A stretch of DNA of 64,000 nt from Veillonella ratti (GTDB lineage: Bacteria; Bacillota; Negativicutes; Veillonellales; Veillonellaceae): the NCBI RefSeq assembly GCF_003992115.1, contig NZ_RQUX01000004.1, forward strand, positions 62,001-126,000, written 5' to 3'. The position numbers were made by a program, and so were the translations under genes. Below the pieces are notes generated by a model that did not search any database, was not told where the DNA came from, and saw only the letters and a program-made list of their open reading frames with translations. Below are positions 54,256-64,000 of the stretch, piece by piece; within the stretch, counting starts at the first letter, position 1; the number at the start of each line of letters is the position of its first letter.

Positions 54256-54479
54256 TTGGCCGCTAAATTGTAATATATTAACATTTGTTACGAATAGCGC
54301 TTTGATATTCTGATTTATATAAAAACTTTAGAATGGCCACTACCTAACGGCAAGCACACCTTTTCAAGCTAAGGCTTACCTTATAGGTAGTGGCCATTCT
54401 TTATGCGATTGTACTGTCATCTCAGAAAACAAAGCGCTATTCTTCAATATCGATTTTAGTACATTACAATAGCGGCCAA
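54256..54479. repeat. Foldback A: 224-bp nested palindrome after the PepSY gene
   Basis: The arms match in five steps from the outside: TTGGCCGCT (54256-54264 with 54471-54479), ATTGTAAT (54267-54274 with 54463-54470), a perfect 13-bp GAATAGCGCTTTG (54292-54304 with 54430-54442), TTCTGA (54308-54313 with 54422-54427), and a perfect 17-bp block starting AGAATGGCCACTACC (54330-54346 with 54384-54400). The loop can pair further. It starts directly after the stop codon. No open frame within it is credible. Confidence 0.8.
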
Positions 54480-54494
54480 CTTAGTCGCGCGGAG

Positions 54495-54539
54495 GGGAGT
54501 AGGAATAAGGAAGCCGTCGAAGACGGCTTCCTTGCTCCC
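54495..54539. repeat. Foldback B: compact 12-bp hairpin with flanking pairs
   Basis: AAGGAAGCCGTC (54507-54518), loop GAA, GACGGCTTCCTT (54522-54533), with outer GGGAG (54495-54499) and CTCCC (54535-54539). No T tract follows, so it is not a standard terminator. Confidence 0.75.
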
Positions 54540-54547
54540 ACCCAAAC

Positions 54548-54904
54548 TCCTACGCCTACTATTCGTCCATTTATGGTGTGATTCGCAAGTCATTTTATAG
54601 GTTGTTATGGGGAAGCTGCTAAATATATTGAAAACTTTTTTCTGTGTAGCCGGCTAAAATTACCTGTGAATTGAGATGATTTGCAATCGCTGAAGACCTG
54701 ATATTCTCTGCAAGGGGAGCCTTAGCTCGAAGAGGTGTGCTCTCCGGTAGAGAATATCAGGTCTCATATGATTTTGAAATTTAAGATAAGGTAATTTTGA
54801 CGGCTGGGTAGTCAACGTTTTCAATATATTTTCTAGTATTCAATATAATAATTTATAAAATGACTTGCGCGTGTCACCCATATAAGGTAGAATATAGGCG
54901 AGGA
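54548..54904. repeat. Foldback C: about 360-bp nested palindrome before cggR
   Basis: Perfect blocks nest in order: CGCAAGTCATTTTATA (54584-54599 with 54854-54869), AAATATATTGAAAAC (54621-54635 with 54817-54831), AGCCG (54648-54652 with 54801-54805), AAAATTACCT (54656-54665 with 54789-54798), AGACCTGATATTCTCT (54694-54709 with 54749-54764) and GGGGAGC with GCTCTCC (54714-54720, 54739-54745, one G-U). Outside, 54548-54583 and 54870-54904 are also inverted copies with mismatches (shared GGCG and AGGA). The right arm holds the cggR promoter. Confidence 0.8.
54865..54893 (+). promoter_or_regulatory. Probable promoter of cggR and the glycolytic genes
   Basis: TTGCGC (54865-54870) and TAGAAT (54888-54893) are 17 nt apart. 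The -35 lies at the end of the perfect right arm of foldback C. Transcription would start near 54900, upstream of the operator. Confidence 0.65.
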
Positions 54905-54921
54905 TATTTTTTTATCGACGA

Positions 54922-54957
54922 TGGGACGATTTTCGCTCCAGCGGGATGAAAGAGGTA
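54922..54957 (+). promoter_or_regulatory. Probable CggR operator
   Basis: TGGGAC (54922-54927) and CGGGAT (54942-54947) lie exactly 20 nt apart between the promoter and the cggR ATG. The B. subtilis operator is two CGGGAC half sites with the same 20-nt period, also located between promoter and cggR. Confidence 0.6.
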
Positions 54958-54961
54958 CAGC

Positions 54962-55987
54962 ATGAAAGATTTATCGGAGGTGTATCAACGAATAGCTCCG
55001 GAACTTATGCGAATTGTGGAAGAGCGCTACATACTGCTGAATCACATTTCCTATGCACAACCTATCGGGCGACGCATGCTTGCCAATCTTAGTAAACTAT
55101 CGGAACGTGTAGTACGTTCACACGTTGAAATCATGAAAGACAATGGTCTTATTGGTTTTACCCAACAGGGGATGGTGTTAACTGAGGAAGGCAAAGAACT
55201 GCTACCGCAACTAAACTCATCAATGCACGAGCTCAATAAAATTAGTGAGCTTGAAGCAAAGCTCAAAGAAGTTTTGCAAATTGATGAAGTGATTATCACC
55301 AGTGGCGGTGGGGAAACCGACATGGAACGCAAAGAGTTAGGCTTCCAGGCGGCGAAAGTGTTGCAAGGGGTATTGCATCCGGGCAGTGTCTTAGCTGTAA
55401 GTGGCGGCAGTACGATGGCCAATATGGCAGATGCTCTGCCGGCCAAGAAATGTCAGGCTACCATTATTCCGGCTCGCGGCGGAATCGGCGAACGGGTAGA
55501 ATATCAAGCAAATGTGATTGCTTCGGTGATTGCCGAGAAAATCGGCAGTACCTACAAAATGTTGCATCTACCTGATGGTTTGTCGCAAGACGCATTGAGC
55601 ATTTTGATGAATATGGAACCACAAATCAAAGAAGTGATGGAATTGGCTAAGCAAACCGATATTTTAATCTTTGGCATCGGTGAAGCCTTGCACATGGCAG
55701 CACAGCGGCATATAACAGATGCACAACGCTCTACGTTGCGCGCTAAACGTGCTGTTGGGGAAGCCTTGGGTTACTATTGTGACATTAGCGGCAACATTGT
55801 GTATACGACCAATAATGTAGGCATAGCCCTTACTGATATTGAGTCTATACCGCATGTAATCGCTGTAGCAGGTGGTGCCGGTAAAGCCAAAGCAATTATC
55901 GGGGTGATGAGAGCCTGTCGCAAAGGTACCCTTATTATTGATGAAAGTGCAGCTGAATCAATAGCAGCGCTACTAAGTATTAGCTAG
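54962..55987 (+). CDS. cggR: Central glycolytic genes regulator CggR
   Basis: 341 residues. A winged-helix DNA-binding domain (residues 20-75: ILNHISYAQPIGRRMLANLSKLSERVVRSHVEIMKDNGL) is followed by a SorC-type sugar-phosphate-binding domain (GSVLAVSGGSTMANMADALP, IPARGGIGERVEYQANVIAS, IFGIGEALHMAAQRH, VIAVAGGAGKAKAI). CggR represses gapA-led operons and is relieved by fructose-1,6-bisphosphate. Its position directly before gapA and the operator-like repeats upstream support this assignment. ATG with AGAGG about 8 nt upstream; the operator overlaps this region, implying autorepression. Confidence 0.93.
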   Translation: MKDLSEVYQRIAPELMRIVEERYILLNHISYAQPIGRRMLANLSKLSERVVRSHVEIMKDNGLIGFTQQGMVLTEEGKELLPQLNSSMHELNKISELEAKLKEVLQIDEVIITSGGGETDMERKELGFQAAKVLQGVLHPGSVLAVSGGSTMANMADALPAKKCQATIIPARGGIGERVEYQANVIASVIAEKIGSTYKMLHLPDGLSQDALSILMNMEPQIKEVMELAKQTDILIFGIGEALHMAAQRHITDAQRSTLRAKRAVGEALGYYCDISGNIVYTTNNVGIALTDIESIPHVIAVAGGAGKAKAIIGVMRACRKGTLIIDESAAESIAALLSIS

Positions 55988-55991
55988 TCAT

Positions 55992-57106
<1,115 letters not shown>

Positions 57107-57113
57107 TTTTTGC

Positions 57114-57144
57114 AGGGGACTATATATATATAGTCCCCTCTTTT
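57114..57144 (+). terminator. Terminator after gapA
   Basis: AGGGGACTATATA (57114-57126) and TATATAGTCCCCT (57127-57139) form a perfect palindrome, followed by CTTTTG. It would allow gapA to be expressed above the downstream genes or act as an attenuator. Confidence 0.8.
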
Positions 57145-57221
57145 GCTTGTCATTTATAAGCTAATGCCCGGATATATGCTTATCACTTCTAAGCTGTATC
57201 GTTCACATATAGGAGGCCGTT

Positions 57222-58400
57222 ATGAAAAAAACAATTGAGTCCGTCGACGTAGCCCATAAACGTGTATTTGTACGTGTTGATTTTAACGTACCGTTAAAAG
57301 ACGGTGTAATCACCGACGATACGCGTATTCGTGCTACTTTGCCAACCATTAACTACTTAATCGGCAAAGGTGCCAAAGTTATTTTAGCGTCTCATTTGGG
57401 ACGTCCGAAAGGGGAACGTAAACCGGAATTTACGTTACAGCCATGTGCAGTTCGTCTCAGTGAGTTATTGGGCAAACCGGTAGCTTTTGCCGACGACTGT
57501 GTGGGTGAAGCGGCTCATAAAGCAGTAGAAGCTCTTAATGACGGCGACGTTCTTTTGTTGGAAAACCTGCGTTACCATAAAGAAGAAGAAAAGAACGGTG
57601 AAGATTTTGCCAAAGCATTGGCATCCCTTGCCGAAGTTGGTATCAATGATGCTTTCGGTGTATCTCATCGTGCCCATGCATCCGTAGAAGGGATTACTAA
57701 ATTTTTACCAATGGCAGCGGGTTATTTATTGGAAAAAGAAATTAAATACGTTGGCGGTGCCGTGGAACATCCGGAACACCCGTTTGCAGCTATTATCGGG
57801 GGCGCTAAAGTAAGCGATAAAATTGAAGTTATTTCCAATTTATTGCCAAAAGTAGAAGTGCTTATCATTGGTGGCGGCATGGCCAATACCTTTATTGCCG
57901 CTAAAGGGTATCCAACCGGCTCATCCTTAGTGGAAGCGGACAAAATCGAATTGGCAGGTCAGCTTATTAAACAGGCTGCTGAAACAAATACGAATTTGCT
58001 ATTGCCAACTGATTTTGTGGTAGCCGATGCATTCAGCAATGATGCTAATCATAAAGTAGTTCCGGCCAACGGTATTGAAGAAGGCTGGATGGCCCTTGAT
58101 ATTGGCCCGGACACACAAAAAGCGTTTGCGGAAGCGTTAAAACCGATGAAGATGATTGTTTGGAACGGACCTATGGGCGTTTTTGAAATGGATAATTTTG
58201 CTACCGGCACTAATGCGGTAGCCAAAGCCGTAGCTGAAGCTGACGCAACGACTATTGTTGGTGGTGGTGACTCGGTGGCAGCCATTGAAAAAAGCGGTCT
58301 TGCCGATAAAATCTCTCATATTTCGACCGGTGGCGGTGCATCCTTGGAATATTTAGAAGGGAAAGCCTTACCGGGTATCGTGGCATTAGCCGATAAATAA
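57222..58400 (+). CDS. pgk: Phosphoglycerate kinase
   Basis: 392 residues. [15 protein letters not shown] at the N-terminus, SHLGRPKG, the hinge and nucleotide-binding [13 protein letters not shown], and the C-terminal [39 protein letters not shown] motif in outline. It transfers phosphate between 1,3-bisphosphoglycerate and ADP. Length is standard for a single-domain PGK, not a PGK-TPI fusion. AGGAGG upstream. tpiA starts 9 nt later. Confidence 0.98.
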   Translation: MKKTIESVDVAHKRVFVRVDFNVPLKDGVITDDTRIRATLPTINYLIGKGAKVILASHLGRPKGERKPEFTLQPCAVRLSELLGKPVAFADDCVGEAAHKAVEALNDGDVLLLENLRYHKEEEKNGEDFAKALASLAEVGINDAFGVSHRAHASVEGITKFLPMAAGYLLEKEIKYVGGAVEHPEHPFAAIIGGAKVSDKIEVISNLLPKVEVLIIGGGMANTFIAAKGYPTGSSLVEADKIELAGQLIKQAAETNTNLLLPTDFVVADAFSNDANHKVVPANGIEEGWMALDIGPDTQKAFAEALKPMKMIVWNGPMGVFEMDNFATGTNAVAKAVAEADATTIVGGGDSVAAIEKSGLADKISHISTGGGASLEYLEGKALPGIVALADK

Positions 58401-58409
58401 GGAGGAGCC

Positions 58410-59162
58410 ATGCGTAAACAAATTATTGCTGGCAATTGGAAGATGCATACTGATTTAGCGGAAGCTACCATTTTAGTGGAAGGCATTAAAGCAGCTCTAG
58501 CTGAAGGTGAAGCGACTCGTGAAGTGGTGGTTTGTCCGCCGTTTACCGGTCTCAGCACGGTAGCTGATTTAATTGAAGATACGGATGTTCGCTTAGGCGC
58601 TCAGAATATGTATTTTGAGCCAAAAGGGGCATTTACCGGTGAAGTTTCGCCACTCATGCTTACCGATGTAGGTTGTCATTATGTAATTCTCGGTCACTCG
58701 GAACGTCGTGAGTATTTCAGTGAATCCGACGCTTTAATTAATCAGAAAATAAAAGCCGCTTTCCAATATGATTTAATTCCAATTTTATGTGTCGGCGAAA
58801 GTTTGGCACAGCGTGAAGCCAATGAGACACAGTCTTTTATTGACAGCCAATTGACGGCCGGTCTTGAAGGCTTAACGGCTGAACAGGTAAGTCAAATGGT
58901 AATTGCGTATGAACCGATTTGGGCTATCGGTACCGGTAAAACGGCAACTGCCGAACAGGCCGGGGAAGTATGTACCGCCATTCGTGCCAAAGTGGCCGCG
59001 TTATTCGATAAGGAAACGGCTGAAGCATTGCGTATCCAATACGGCGGCAGTGTTAAAGGCAGTAATGCTAAGGAAATTTTATCTCAGCCGGATATTGACG
59101 GTGCTTTAGTAGGCGGTGCATCCTTAAAAGCAGATGATTTCATGGCAATTATTAAAGCCTAA
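58410..59162 (+). CDS. tpiA: Triosephosphate isomerase
   Basis: 250 residues. AGNWKMHTD at the N-terminus, HSERREYF with the electrophilic His, catalytic Glu in YEPIWAIGTGKTAT, and the phosphate-binding GGSVKGSN and GALVGGASL. It interconverts dihydroxyacetone phosphate and glyceraldehyde-3-phosphate. Coupled to pgk by 9 nt with GGAGGA as ribosome site. The stop lies inside a 27-bp unit that is repeated three times downstream. Confidence 0.98.
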   Translation: MRKQIIAGNWKMHTDLAEATILVEGIKAALAEGEATREVVVCPPFTGLSTVADLIEDTDVRLGAQNMYFEPKGAFTGEVSPLMLTDVGCHYVILGHSERREYFSESDALINQKIKAAFQYDLIPILCVGESLAQREANETQSFIDSQLTAGLEGLTAEQVSQMVIAYEPIWAIGTGKTATAEQAGEVCTAIRAKVAALFDKETAEALRIQYGGSVKGSNAKEILSQPDIDGALVGGASLKADDFMAIIKA

Positions 59163-59226
59163 GATTGATTAACGATTATTAAAGCCTAAGATTGATTAAC
59201 GATTATTAAAGCCTAAGATTGATTAA
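59148..59226 (+). repeat. Three tandem 27-bp repeats over the tpiA stop codon
   Basis: Units 59148-59174, 59175-59201 and 59202-59226 (the last lacks two bases) are identical. Each contains the final tpiA codons Ile-Ile-Lys-Ala and TAA (ATTATTAAAGCCTAA). The first copy is the real gene end; the others are duplications. Confidence 0.95.
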
Positions 59227-59370
59227 TTTTGACCACTTGAATTCATTTACCAAGTTTTTACGCATACTAGATAAAGATTATAAAGTTATACTGTATAGTA
59301 AATAATAGACGGTAAAACTTATCATAGTTTAATTACGAATAATATATTTTGAATATAGAAAGGTTTGTGT

Positions 59371-60903
59371 ATGGCAAAATTAAAAGCTCCCGTGATGCTG
59401 ACCATTTTAGACGGATTCGGCATAGGGGATGTGAACGACCCTACCAATGCGGTCGTACAGGCTAAGCCTGAGAACTTTTTAAAATTATGGGAAACCTATC
59501 CGCATACACAATTACAGGCATCGGGTCTCGCTGTAGGCTTACCGGAAGGCCAAATGGGTAATTCTGAAGTAGGTCATTTAAATATCGGGGCCGGCCGCAT
59601 TGTGTATCAGGAATTGACGCGAATCACCAAAGATACAGAAGACGGAGCTTTTTTTGAAAAACCTGTTATTAAAGAATTATATGCACAGGCGAAAGCTCAC
59701 CGTTTACAGATTATCGGCTTGGTGTCCGATGGCGGTGTTCACAGCTCCTTAGATCATATTAAAGCGATTATTAAGGGCGCTAAAGACGCAGGCGTTACTG
59801 AATTATACGTTCATGCTTTATTGGACGGCCGTGATGTACCGCCGCAAAGTGCACTTACCTATTTAGAAGATTTAGAAGCTTATATGACTCAGCTCAGTCT
59901 TGGTAAAATCGCCACCATCGGCGGTCGTTATTACGGGATGGACCGCGATAAACGTTGGGAACGTGTTGAGAAAGCCTACCAAGCTATTGTTGATGGTGTT
60001 GGTGTTACAGCTGATTCTGTTAAAGCGGCGATCGAAGCATCGTATGCCAATGAGGTGGTGGATGAATTCGTAGTGCCTGTAGTATTGGATGCTAAAGGCG
60101 CTATTGAAGCTCATGATGCGGTGATTTTTGCCAACTTCAGACCGGACCGTGCTCGCCAGCTCACCAGAGCGTTGGTAGATCCTGAATTTACCGGCTTCAA
60201 TCGAGTTAAAGGTTTGTTGCCGATTTATATGGCTACTATGACCAAGTATGAAGACGGTTTGCCTACTCATATTGTGTATGAAAAAGAATTGCTCACTAAT
60301 ACATTGGGTCAAGTATTAGCTGATGGCGGTTATACGCAGTTACGTATTGCGGAAACCGAAAAATATGCTCATGTAACTTATTTCTTTAGTGGTGGCCAAG
60401 AAGCTGTATTTGACGGTGAAGAACGTATTTTGGTGCCATCCCCTAAAGTGGCAACTTACGATTTACAGCCCGAAATGAGTGCTTACGAAGTAACCGATAA
60501 AGTAGTGGCTGCTATTGAAAGCGGCAAGTTCGATATGATTATTTTGAACTTTGCCAACCCTGATATGGTTGGACATACGGGCGTGTTGGAAGCTGCCGAA
60601 AAAGCAGTACAAACTGTGGATGCTTGCTTAGCACGTATCGTGGAAGCAATTAATAAAGTAAAGGGCCATTTATTGGTAACCGCCGATCATGGTAACTCGG
60701 AAATGATGGTTGACCATCGTACGGGGGCGCCGCATACGGCTCATACGACCAATCCGGTACCGCTTATTTTAGTTAGTGAAACGCACAAAAATGACAGCCT
60801 TACCGAAGGTAAACTATGTGATTTAGCTCCAACAATGCTCGATTTGGGCGGTATTTCGCAACCGGCTGATATGACCGGTCACAGCTTACTGGTTAAAAAA
60901 TAA
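59371..60903 (+). CDS. gpmI: 2,3-bisphosphoglycerate-independent phosphoglycerate mutase
   Basis: 510 residues from ATG 59371 with GAAAGG 7 nt upstream. Alkaline-phosphatase superfamily enzyme with Mn-binding MLTILDGFGIG, the phospho-Ser in GQMGNSEVGHLNIGAGR, YYGMDRDKRWERVE, ANFRPDRARQLTRALVD, and the metal-binding VTADHGNSEMM with GAPHTAHT. It interconverts 3- and 2-phosphoglycerate without a cofactor. It lies between tpiA (208 nt gap) and eno, completing the lower glycolytic order. Confidence 0.98.
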   Translation: MAKLKAPVMLTILDGFGIGDVNDPTNAVVQAKPENFLKLWETYPHTQLQASGLAVGLPEGQMGNSEVGHLNIGAGRIVYQELTRITKDTEDGAFFEKPVIKELYAQAKAHRLQIIGLVSDGGVHSSLDHIKAIIKGAKDAGVTELYVHALLDGRDVPPQSALTYLEDLEAYMTQLSLGKIATIGGRYYGMDRDKRWERVEKAYQAIVDGVGVTADSVKAAIEASYANEVVDEFVVPVVLDAKGAIEAHDAVIFANFRPDRARQLTRALVDPEFTGFNRVKGLLPIYMATMTKYEDGLPTHIVYEKELLTNTLGQVLADGGYTQLRIAETEKYAHVTYFFSGGQEAVFDGEERILVPSPKVATYDLQPEMSAYEVTDKVVAAIESGKFDMIILNFANPDMVGHTGVLEAAEKAVQTVDACLARIVEAINKVKGHLLVTADHGNSEMMVDHRTGAPHTAHTTNPVPLILVSETHKNDSLTEGKLCDLAPTMLDLGGISQPADMTGHSLLVKK

Positions 60904-61004
60904 GAATTTGAATAGGATGGGTCAATTTATACAAAGGGCTCACCGGTTTAAAATAAAACCATTAAATTTTTTGCAAACGGTTACATATAACCGATTTAAG
61001 TATA

Positions 61005-61030
61005 TAAAAGTATTTAAAAATATACTTTTA
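61005..61030 (+). other. AT-rich hairpin in the eno leader
   Basis: TAAAAGTAT (61005-61013) pairs with ATACTTTTA (61022-61030). It ends about 17 nt before the eno ribosome site and could protect or modulate the transcript. A second small hairpin, GGTTA/TAACC, lies at about 60979-60992. Confidence 0.4.
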
Positions 61031-61055
61031 AGAAGTGTTCTTTTCAAGGAGGTAA

Positions 61056-62348
<1,293 letters not shown>

Positions 62349-62377
62349 TCGCTCAGTAAAAAGCGACTGATACATTA

Positions 62378-62448
62378 AGTAAAAAGATTCGGCTGCATCT
62401 GATGAAACTTTGCGGTTTCGTCGGTGTAACGAATCTTTTTACTGTTTT
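62378..62448 (+). terminator. Terminator after eno
   Basis: AGTAAAAAGATTCG (62378-62391) pairs perfectly with CGAATCTTTTTACT (62430-62443). Inside it GATGAAAC pairs with GTTTCGTC. A T-rich tail (GTTTTTC) follows. Confidence 0.88.
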
Positions 62449-62542
62449 TCAGACTTTTATAGATTTTTTTATAGATTTTATTTGCGGCGAACGGTGGAAT
62501 TCATTATAATGGAGAGTAGCGAATAAAAAGGGAGGAATAACC

Positions 62543-63118
62543 TTGGCAAATTTATATATAGGCTTGGTTCATTATCCTATCTATAATAAGCATGGCGAAG
62601 TCATTACGACGGCGATTACGAATTATGATATTCACGATATTGCCCGGGCGGCTATTACTTATGATGTGAGTCGTTATTTTGTGATTCACAACATACCGGC
62701 CCAACGTGATTTGGCCAAGCAGATTATGGAGCACTGGCAAACCGGTTTTGGCAGTACCTACAATCCCGACCGCAAAGATGCGTTCAGTGAAGTGGCACTG
62801 GTCAACTCGATACGAGCCGCTGTTGAGGAAGTGACAGCCCTTGAGGGTGACCCGCCGATTATCGCCACAACCGATGCACGTACTTATGATAATACGGTAA
62901 CTTACGCATGGATGCGGCAAACGCTTGAAAAGGGGTCGCGCCCTGTGTTAGTATTATTTGGTACCGGTTATGGCATGACCAAAGAAACTATGGAAGAATT
63001 TGATTATATTTTAGAACCTGTATATGGTCACGGTGATTACAATCATTTGTCGGTACGCAGTGCCGTATCCATTATTTTGGATCGTTTGCGTGGCGAAGCA
63101 TGGTGGGAAAAAGCATAG
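62543..63118 (+). CDS. SPOUT-type RNA methyltransferase family protein
   Basis: 191 residues, starting at TTG 62543 (GGGAGG upstream). The sequence LYIGLVHYPIYNKHGEVITTAITNYDIHDIARAAITYDVSRYFVIHNIP in outline, then LVLFGTGYGMTKETMEEFDYILEPVYG, matches a small knotted-methyltransferase family (Pfam Methyltrn_RNA_4) in Firmicutes. The GTGYG segment and the late Gly/His loop are where SAM binds in trefoil-knot enzymes. The RNA target is unknown. It lies between eno and the YebC gene; in several Firmicutes this family sits with rplS/trmD/rimM, not here. Confidence 0.82.
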   Translation: MANLYIGLVHYPIYNKHGEVITTAITNYDIHDIARAAITYDVSRYFVIHNIPAQRDLAKQIMEHWQTGFGSTYNPDRKDAFSEVALVNSIRAAVEEVTALEGDPPIIATTDARTYDNTVTYAWMRQTLEKGSRPVLVLFGTGYGMTKETMEEFDYILEPVYGHGDYNHLSVRSAVSIILDRLRGEAWWEKA

Positions 63119-63231
63119 TGCTATTAACGTGTAATGTCATAAGAAGGCAGCACACGTAAGCAGAATATAAATAAAGCAGAATGCAAAGAAAGCACCAAAG
63201 AATCATTCAGGTTATTATAGGAGGAAGTACA

Positions 63232-63966
63232 ATGTCCGGACATTCAAAATGGGCCAATATTAAACATAAAAAAGGTAAAACTGATGCGTTGAAAGCAAAA
63301 GTAACAACTAAAATCAGCCGTGAAATTACGGTTGCCGCACGTATGGGCGGTGGCGATCCGGTTGGTAACATGCGTTTAAAATTGGCTTTACAAAAAGCTC
63401 GTGAAAACAACGTGCCTAAAGATAATATTCAACGCGCTATTGCTAAAGGCGTAGGCGCTACCGATATGGATAATTACGAAGAAATTACCTATGAAGGTTA
63501 CGGCCCGGGCGGCGTAGCGTTAACGGTTGAGTGTTTGACCGATAATCGTAATCGTACCGCAGCCGATGTGCGTCATGCGTTCTCCAAGAACGGCGGCAAC
63601 CTCGGTGAAACCGGTTGCGTAGCTTGGATGTTTAACCGCAAAGGTATCTTCGTAATCGACAGCGAAGGTCATGACGAAGAAGAGTTGACCATGCTTGCTT
63701 TAGAAGCGGGTGCGGAAGATTTAAAAGTGGAAGATGACAGTTTTGTTATTTACACCGCTCCGGAAGATTATGACACTGTTGAAGCAGCCTTGGCCGATGC
63801 TAATATCGAAACCATGGTAAGTAAAATCACCATGGTACCTGACAACACCATCGCTCTTGAAGGGGACAACGCTGTAAAAATGCAAAAAATGCTCGATGCC
63901 CTTGATGACTTGGATGATGTTCAGGACGTTTACCACAACGCGGACCTTCCTGAAGAAGAGGAATAA
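63232..63966 (+). CDS. yebC: YebC/PmpR family transcriptional or translational regulator
   Basis: 244 residues from ATG 63232 (AGGAGG upstream; a start at 63181 would add an extension lacking conservation). MSGHSKWANIKHKKGKTDALK start, then the three-domain YebC fold with YEGYGPGGVALTVECLTDNRNRT and VRHAFSKNGGNLGETGCVAWMF. The family binds DNA and in some bacteria acts at the ribosome; the role here is unspecified. Last gene of the window, ending 34 nt before the edge. Confidence 0.95.
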   Translation: MSGHSKWANIKHKKGKTDALKAKVTTKISREITVAARMGGGDPVGNMRLKLALQKARENNVPKDNIQRAIAKGVGATDMDNYEEITYEGYGPGGVALTVECLTDNRNRTAADVRHAFSKNGGNLGETGCVAWMFNRKGIFVIDSEGHDEEELTMLALEAGAEDLKVEDDSFVIYTAPEDYDTVEAALADANIETMVSKITMVPDNTIALEGDNAVKMQKMLDALDDLDDVQDVYHNADLPEEEE

Positions 63967-64000
63967 GAATATAAAAAATATTAAGCAGTATTGTTAAACA

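Noticed and set aside
54390-54581. 63-codon frame crossing foldbacks A and B
   Set aside because: It runs through both palindromes, lacks a ribosome site and has no protein-like composition.
59148-59226. Attachment-site-like duplication at the tpiA end
   Set aside because: The copies are adjacent with no integrase or inserted DNA between, so tandem slippage is simpler.

Overview
The window is a chromosomal segment of a diderm (Gram-negative) Firmicute, most likely a member of the Negativicutes related to Veillonella, Dialister or Negativicoccus. The gene order is typically firmicute: smc-ftsY, a dcw cluster containing DUF881 and the small basic protein gene, the prfA-prmC-tsaC-ywlE-rpiB-glyA-upp order, and cggR-gapA-pgk-tpiA-gpmI-eno. 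The window also encodes a signal-peptide beta-barrel ending in Phe and a secretin, which imply an outer membrane. MurE carries a DNPR motif, so the peptidoglycan should contain meso-diaminopimelate. The genus is inference; no rRNA or tRNA gene is visible. Almost every gene is on the + strand; only a ThrE-type exporter and a DUF896 gene are on the - strand.

Layout. 1-3055: 3' part of smc, ftsY and a small unknown gene, overlapping one another. 3057-10038: uvrB, uvrA and uvrC together. 10194-15668: branched-chain amino acid carrier, sugar epimerase, a rubredoxin-like/DUF2231 membrane protein, a nucleoid-associated protein, a YbaK-type deacylase and RNase HI. 15892-18412: pgi and galE. 18429-20400: an isolated GspC/PilP-like protein and secretin pair. 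20440-24283: an ABC-F ATPase, gluQRS, a CoA-binding protein and a thioredoxin with a CGYC active site. 24662-26098 (- strand): ThrE-like exporter. 26737-40900: division/cell-wall cluster mraZ-rsmH-ftsL-murE-murF-mraY-murD-murG-murC-ddl-ftsQ-DUF881-sbp-ftsZ, lacking ftsI, ftsW, murB and ftsA. 40944-46452: outer-membrane barrel, aminotransferase, DUF896, nth, a large unknown protein, a YdbC/PC4-like protein and rpmE. 46528-53697: DUF1385, prfA, prmC, tsaC, ywlE, rpiB, glyA, upp. 53971-63966: PepSY protein, a long palindromic intergenic region, the cggR-led glycolytic genes, a SPOUT methyltransferase and a YebC-family protein.

How the genes work together. The dcw cluster supplies the cytoplasmic and lipid-linked steps of peptidoglycan precursor synthesis plus FtsZ, FtsL and FtsQ. 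It is preceded by a region rich in AAGTGG-type boxes, four of them (one as TAGTGG) exactly 24 bp apart, which probably serve MraZ. The lower glycolysis/gluconeogenesis genes follow their probable repressor CggR, whose promoter and two-repeat operator can be read directly from the sequence.

The strongest unexplained structure is 54256-54906. Here about 650 bp without a credible gene are occupied by three consecutive foldback structures (224 bp, about 45 bp and about 360 bp) made of nested inverted repeats. The last arm of the third supplies the -35 hexamer of the cggR promoter. I saw no CRISPR array, prophage, transposase or toxin-antitoxin pair.
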